From Cumulibacter sp047975195 (GTDB lineage Bacteria > Actinomycetota > Actinomycetes > Mycobacteriales > Antricoccaceae), in the NCBI GenBank assembly GCA_047975195.1, contig JBKEDB010000036.1:1-64000 (forward strand): a stretch of 64,000 bases of DNA, read 5' to 3'. The translations under genes and the position numbers were made by a program. Numbering within the stretch: position 1 is the stretch's first letter; the number at the start of each line of letters is the position of its first letter. The notes below the pieces were generated by a model that was given only the letters and a program-made list of their open reading frames with translations, made no database searches and was not told the DNA's origin. Below are positions 60,650 to 64,000 of this stretch, piece by piece.

Positions 60650-61102
60650 ATGGCTGGGCCCGACGACAAATTCACAGTCACCCGCACCATCAATGCCCCG
60701 CGCGAAACCGTGTGGAGTGCTTGGACCAATGCGCGTTCGTTGCACATATGGATGCATCCGCGCGGTGTATTCACACCGCCGGAATCGATCAAGTCCGACT
60801 TTCGTACCGGAGGCGCCTACGCCTACACCCTCGTCGTACCGACCCGGGGGACGTTCCCCACGGCGGGGACTTTCCTGGACATCCAGGAGCCAAGGCGACT
60901 CCAGTTCACCTGGGGCAACCCTGAAGACTCCGAGAAGAATTTTCCAGTGGTGACCGTAGAACTTGAGGCTAGCGGAGACGCCACCGAACTCACCTTCACC
61001 CTCGACGGTGTCCGTGATGATCGTGGTCAAGAACGCAGCCTTTACGAGCTGTGGAACGACGCACTCGATGAACTAGAACGATTCGTTCAACAGTCATCCT
61101 AA
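60650..61102 (+). CDS. SRPBCC/AHSA1-type domain protein
   Basis: 150 residues with the START/Bet v1-like pattern of AHSA1 family proteins: VTRTINAPRETVWSAWTNARSLHIWMHP, FLDIQEPRRLQFTWGNP, ELTFTLDGVRDD. Likely binds a hydrophobic ligand or acts as a small stress protein; none is known. AAGGAG 9 bases before ATG 60650. Confidence 0.85.
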   Translation: MAGPDDKFTVTRTINAPRETVWSAWTNARSLHIWMHPRGVFTPPESIKSDFRTGGAYAYTLVVPTRGTFPTAGTFLDIQEPRRLQFTWGNPEDSEKNFPVVTVELEASGDATELTFTLDGVRDDRGQERSLYELWNDALDELERFVQQSS

Positions 61103-61119
61103 TCGTCAACCGAATACGC

Positions 61120-61157
61120 GAGGCCCCGATCCCAGACATCACTGGAATCGGGGCCTC
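61120..61157. terminator. Bidirectional hairpin between SRPBCC gene and nrdJ
   Basis: GAGGCCCCGAT (61120-61130) pairs with ATCGGGGCCTC (61147-61157), extended inward by CCCA/TGGA with one mismatch; 16-base interior. It follows the SRPBCC stop and lies just past the nrdJ stop. Confidence 0.75.
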
Positions 61158-61170
61158 CTATCACTCTAAC

Positions 61171-64000
61171 CTAGCTACACCCGGAAGTACTTCCACATCC
61201 TTCGCACACGTAGCAGGAACCTGCGGGCCGCATCTTCGTGCCGCAGGACATACACAGTGGCGCATCCGCACCCTTGCCCTGCAGCAGCAGATCCATGAGC
61301 TCTGCAGACGAATGCGCGTCGTCAACCGTTGCCGACTCAGTAGCCTGCTCGACGCGTGGCGCCTCGACAACGACCGAGGCCGACATCGATGAAATCTCAG
61401 ACGCTTCGTCGTCCGTAGCAGTCTGCACGACCGGCGACGAGTAGCTCGCTTCCACCTGAGCAGCGCGCTCGGCGGCTGAGAAAATGCCCAACTCCTCACG
61501 CTTATCAGTCGGCAAGTAGTCCAACGCGAGACGCCGGAAGACATAGTCGACAACCGATGCCGCGATACGAATGTCCGGATCGTCGGTCATACCTGCGGGC
61601 TCGAAACGCATGTTCGTGAACTTCCGGACAAACGTCTCCAGCGGAACGCCGTACTGCAGCGCAATCGAGACCGCTACCGAGAAAGCGTCCATGATCCCGG
61701 ACAGGGTCGAACCCTGCTTGCCGAGGTTCAGGAACACTTCGCCGAGCTCGCTGTCTTCCGGATACGACCCGGCCGTCAGATAGCCCTCGGCGCCGGCGAC
61801 GCTAAAGGATGTCGTTACGCTCGGTCGCTGCTTCGGCATGCGCTTGCGCACCGGGCGCTGCTCGACGGTGACTGCCTCGTTGTCGGCGACGGCATCATCG
61901 GACTTCTTCGTCGACAGCGGCTGACCGACCTTGCAGTTGTCACGGTAGATCGCCAACGCCTTCAAGCCGAGACGCCAACCCTGGTAGTAGATATCCTCGA
62001 TCTCTTCGACCGTCGCCGACTCCGGCATGTTCACGGTCTTGGAGATGGCCCCCGATATGAAGGCCTGTGTCGCAGCCATCATCCGTACGTGACCCATCGG
62101 CGAAATCGCACGCTCACCGACCGCGCAGTCGAACACATCATAGTGCTCGGGCCTCAACCCGGGCGCGTCGATCACGTGGCCGCGTTCGGCGATGTACTCA
62201 ACGATCGCTTCGGACTGTTCCTGCTGGTACCCGAGCGTCACCAGGGCCATTGGCACGGTCTGGTTCACGATCTGCATCGAACCACCACCGACCAACTTCT
62301 TGAACTTCAGCAGTGAGAAGTCCGGTTCGATGCCCGTGGTGTCACAATCCATCATGAAGCCGATGGTGCCGGTGGGCGCGATGACCGAGGCCTGCGCATT
62401 GCGCCAGCCGTTCTCCTTACCCAGCTCCAAGCAAAGTTGCCACTGGCGCTCAGCCTCACGCGTCACCGCAGTGTCGGCGGCATGCATGGGCCGCATCGCG
62501 TCGTTCGCGGCCGCATGCTTGCGCATTACGCGCGCGTGGGCATCGGCGTTGCGTGCGTACCCCTCGTACGGCCCAACGATCCCGGCCAACTCGGCCGAGC
62601 GACGGTACGCCGTACCCGTCATCAAGGACGTGATCGACGCCGCCAGCGCGCGGCCACCATCGCTGTCGTAGCCAAGGCCGTTGCTCATCAACAAGGCGCC
62701 CAGGTTGGCGTACCCGATTCCAAGCTGGCGATATGCCCGCGTGGTGACGCCGATCGGCTCAGTCGGGAAGTCCGCGAAGCAGATAGAAATATCCATCGCG
62801 GTAATGATCAACTCGACGGCCTTGACGAACCTCGCTGAATCAAAGCTGCCGTCGCCCTCACGGAACTTCATCAAGTTCAGCGAGGCCAAATTGCAGGACG
62901 AGTTATCCAAAGACATGTATTCCGAGCACGGGTTGGATGCCGTGATGCGGCCCGACTCGGGATTGGTGTGCCAGTCGTTGATCGTGGTGTCGTACTGAAT
63001 GCCGGGATCCGCGCAGGCCCACGCGGCCTCGCTCATCTTGCGGAACAAAGATTTGGCATCAACGGTCTCGATGACCTCACCTGTCTGCCGGCCGCGCAGC
63101 CCGAACTCAGTGCCGGCCTCATATGCCTTCATGAACTCATCGTTCACCCGCACCGAGTTATTCGCATTCTGATACTGGACCGACACGATGTCTTTGCCGC
63201 CGAGGTCCATATCGAACCCCGCGTCGCGCAGCGCACGGATCTTGCGCTCCTCCTTCATCTTCGTATCGATGAACTCCTCGACGTCGGGATGGTCAACGTC
63301 GAGCACGACCATCTTGGCCGCGCGACGGGTTGCGCCGCCGGACTTGATCGTGCCGGCGCTCGCGTCGGCACCGCGCATGAACGACACCGGTCCGGATGCC
63401 TCCCCACCAGAGGACAACAGTTCCTTACTGGATCGGATCCGCGACAAGTTCAGACCTGCCCCGGATCCCCCCTTGAAGATGAGTCCCTCCTCGCGATACC
63501 AGTTCAAGATCGAGTCCATCGTGTCATCGACCGACAGGATGAAACAGGCCGACACCTGCTGCGGAGCCGCCGTACCGACGTTGAACCACACGGGCGAGTT
63601 GAAGGAGAACACTTGGTGCAACAACATCCAGGTGAGTTCGTCACCGAAGATTTGCGCGTCAGCCAGGCTCGCGAAGTAGCCGTTGAGTTCGCCGGCCTCG
63701 CGGTACTTATTGACTACTCGGTCAATGAGCTGGCGCAAACTGTGCTCACGGCTATCAGTGCCTACCGCGCCACGAAAATACTTCGTGGTGACGATGTTCG
63801 TCGCGTTAATGCTCCACGATTCGGGGAACTCCACACCGCGCTGTTCGAAGTTGATCGAACCGTCGCGCCAGTTGGTCATCACCACATCACGACGCTGCCA
63901 GACGACCTCATCGTAGGGGTGCACCCCCTCGGTGGTGTAGACCCGCTCGACGTGTAGACCGTCGCGCGGATAACGCGGCTCACTAGGCTCCGTGCTCCGG
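61171..64000 (-). CDS. nrdJ: Vitamin B12-dependent (class II) ribonucleotide reductase, 5' end cut by the window
   Basis: About 942 residues are visible; the frame is open through the right window edge (GLHVERVYTTEGVHPYDEV continues upstream of the GTG at 63924), so the N-terminus lies outside. Conserved blocks: FNSPVWFNVG, NPCSEYMSLDNSSC, MLIDVDHPDVEEF-like VLDVDHPDVEEFID, PTGTIGFMMDCDTTG, and a C-terminal zinc ribbon MCMSCG-like (CMSCGTKMRPAGSCYVCEGCG). NrdJ makes dNTPs from NTPs using adenosylcobalamin and works with or without oxygen. It would depend on the B12 uptake locus at 13.4-19.4 kb. A B12 riboswitch upstream, if any, is outside the window. Confidence 0.96.
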   Translation of the reverse strand, partial: RSTEPSEPRYPRDGLHVERVYTTEGVHPYDEVVWQRRDVVMTNWRDGSINFEQRGVEFPESWSINATNIVTTKYFRGAVGTDSREHSLRQLIDRVVNKYREAGELNGYFASLADAQIFGDELTWMLLHQVFSFNSPVWFNVGTAAPQQVSACFILSVDDTMDSILNWYREEGLIFKGGSGAGLNLSRIRSSKELLSSGGEASGPVSFMRGADASAGTIKSGGATRRAAKMVVLDVDHPDVEEFIDTKMKEERKIRALRDAGFDMDLGGKDIVSVQYQNANNSVRVNDEFMKAYEAGTEFGLRGRQTGEVIETVDAKSLFRKMSEAAWACADPGIQYDTTINDWHTNPESGRITASNPCSEYMSLDNSSCNLASLNLMKFREGDGSFDSARFVKAVELIITAMDISICFADFPTEPIGVTTRAYRQLGIGYANLGALLMSNGLGYDSDGGRALAASITSLMTGTAYRRSAELAGIVGPYEGYARNADAHARVMRKHAAANDAMRPMHAADTAVTREAERQWQLCLELGKENGWRNAQASVIAPTGTIGFMMDCDTTGIEPDFSLLKFKKLVGGGSMQIVNQTVPMALVTLGYQQEQSEAIVEYIAERGHVIDAPGLRPEHYDVFDCAVGERAISPMGHVRMMAATQAFISGAISKTVNMPESATVEEIEDIYYQGWRLGLKALAIYRDNCKVGQPLSTKKSDDAVADNEAVTVEQRPVRKRMPKQRPSVTTSFSVAGAEGYLTAGSYPEDSELGEVFLNLGKQGSTLSGIMDAFSVAVSIALQYGVPLETFVRKFTNMRFEPAGMTDDPDIRIAASVVDYVFRRLALDYLPTDKREELGIFSAAERAAQVEASYSSPVVQTATDDEASEISSMSASVVVEAPRVEQATESATVDDAHSSAELMDLLLQGKGADAPLCMSCGTKMRPAGSCYVCEGCGSTSGCS

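Noticed and set aside
62968..63957. 329-codon open frame opposite nrdJ
   Set aside because: Shadow frame inside nrdJ with no recognisable motifs.
1..64000. tRNA, rRNA, tmRNA or insertion sequence
   Set aside because: No cloverleaf, ribosomal or transposase sequence was recognised by eye. A tRNAscan or Infernal run would be needed to exclude short RNAs.

Overview
The window is a contiguous piece of a high-GC actinobacterial chromosome. It is densely packed, with no gene-free stretch longer than about 260 bases. GTG starts and 4-base ATGA/GTGA stop-start overlaps are common. Several gene families are typical of actinobacteria: DUF3000, DUF3039, DUF3093, DUF3099, DUF3159, DUF3710, DUF4192, DUF4193, Cei, polyphosphate glucokinase and IdeR. 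From recall, the order msrB-hemQ-hemY-hemE / DUF3000-rnd / dxs / rRNA methyltransferase-APC permease / ceoBC / DUF3159-OB-DUF3710-dut / DUF3093 / DUF4193 / cei / suhB / ppgK / sigA ... DUF3039 / sigB / ideR follows Mycobacterium tuberculosis Rv2674-Rv2711. The cobalamin-dependent ribonucleotide reductase, the DUF222-HNH genes and the SCO2322-type cobalamin locus point to a non-mycobacterial actinomycete. The genus cannot be fixed from sequence alone. No rRNA, tRNA, CRISPR array or insertion sequence was seen.

Layout. 1-12.3 kb: 3' end of a DUF222-HNH gene, uvrB, glgX-malQ, PPK2, a degenerate SDR, then an overlapping Asp23/Gls24-AmaP envelope operon that runs into ligC. 12.3-21.1 kb: an orphan aldoxime dehydratase, then a cobalamin riboswitch followed by a secreted SCO2322-family protein, ECF transporter T, AA and S components, and a PhnP-like hydrolase fused to CobU. 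A second DUF222-HNH gene with a near-consensus promoter closes the block. 21.1-28.1 kb: LigD-type polymerase, msrB, hemE-hemY-hemQ, DUF3000-rnd. 28.2-35.1 kb: an unrecognised protein, a NarL-type two-component pair, and a dxs-response regulator-histidine kinase operon whose kinase carries an in-frame amber codon. 35.1-42 kb: RNA methyltransferase, KimA-like permease, CeoB/CeoC, DUF3159-OB-DUF3710, dut. 42-53 kb: DUF3093, DUF4193, cei, suhB, ppgK, sigA, pentapeptide-repeat protein, DUF7455, a helicase, DUF3039/DUF3099, a methyltransferase and sigB. 53-64 kb: a GNAT/CoA-ligase (Pat-like) protein, acuC, a sulfurtransferase, ideR, DUF4192, a spermidine-synthase-like protein, an SRPBCC protein and the 5'-truncated nrdJ.

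How the genes fit together. Cobalamin is one theme: riboswitch-controlled import and salvage near 13-19 kb, and a B12-dependent ribonucleotide reductase at 61-64 kb. Polyphosphate and glucan form another: glgX, malQ, PPK2 and polyphosphate glucokinase. Potassium homeostasis is suggested by the KimA-like permease beside two TrkA-type proteins. A recurring regulatory feature is a TANNNT hexamer 6-7 bases before the start codon, with no Shine-Dalgarno sequence, which is the pattern of leaderless transcripts. The strongest leads for new biology are the PhnP-CobU fusion with its secreted SCO2322 partner, the amber-interrupted kinase next to dxs, the Pat-like protein with a shortened ATP-grasp domain and a duplicated 3' end, and the tightly overlapping divergent leaderless promoters.
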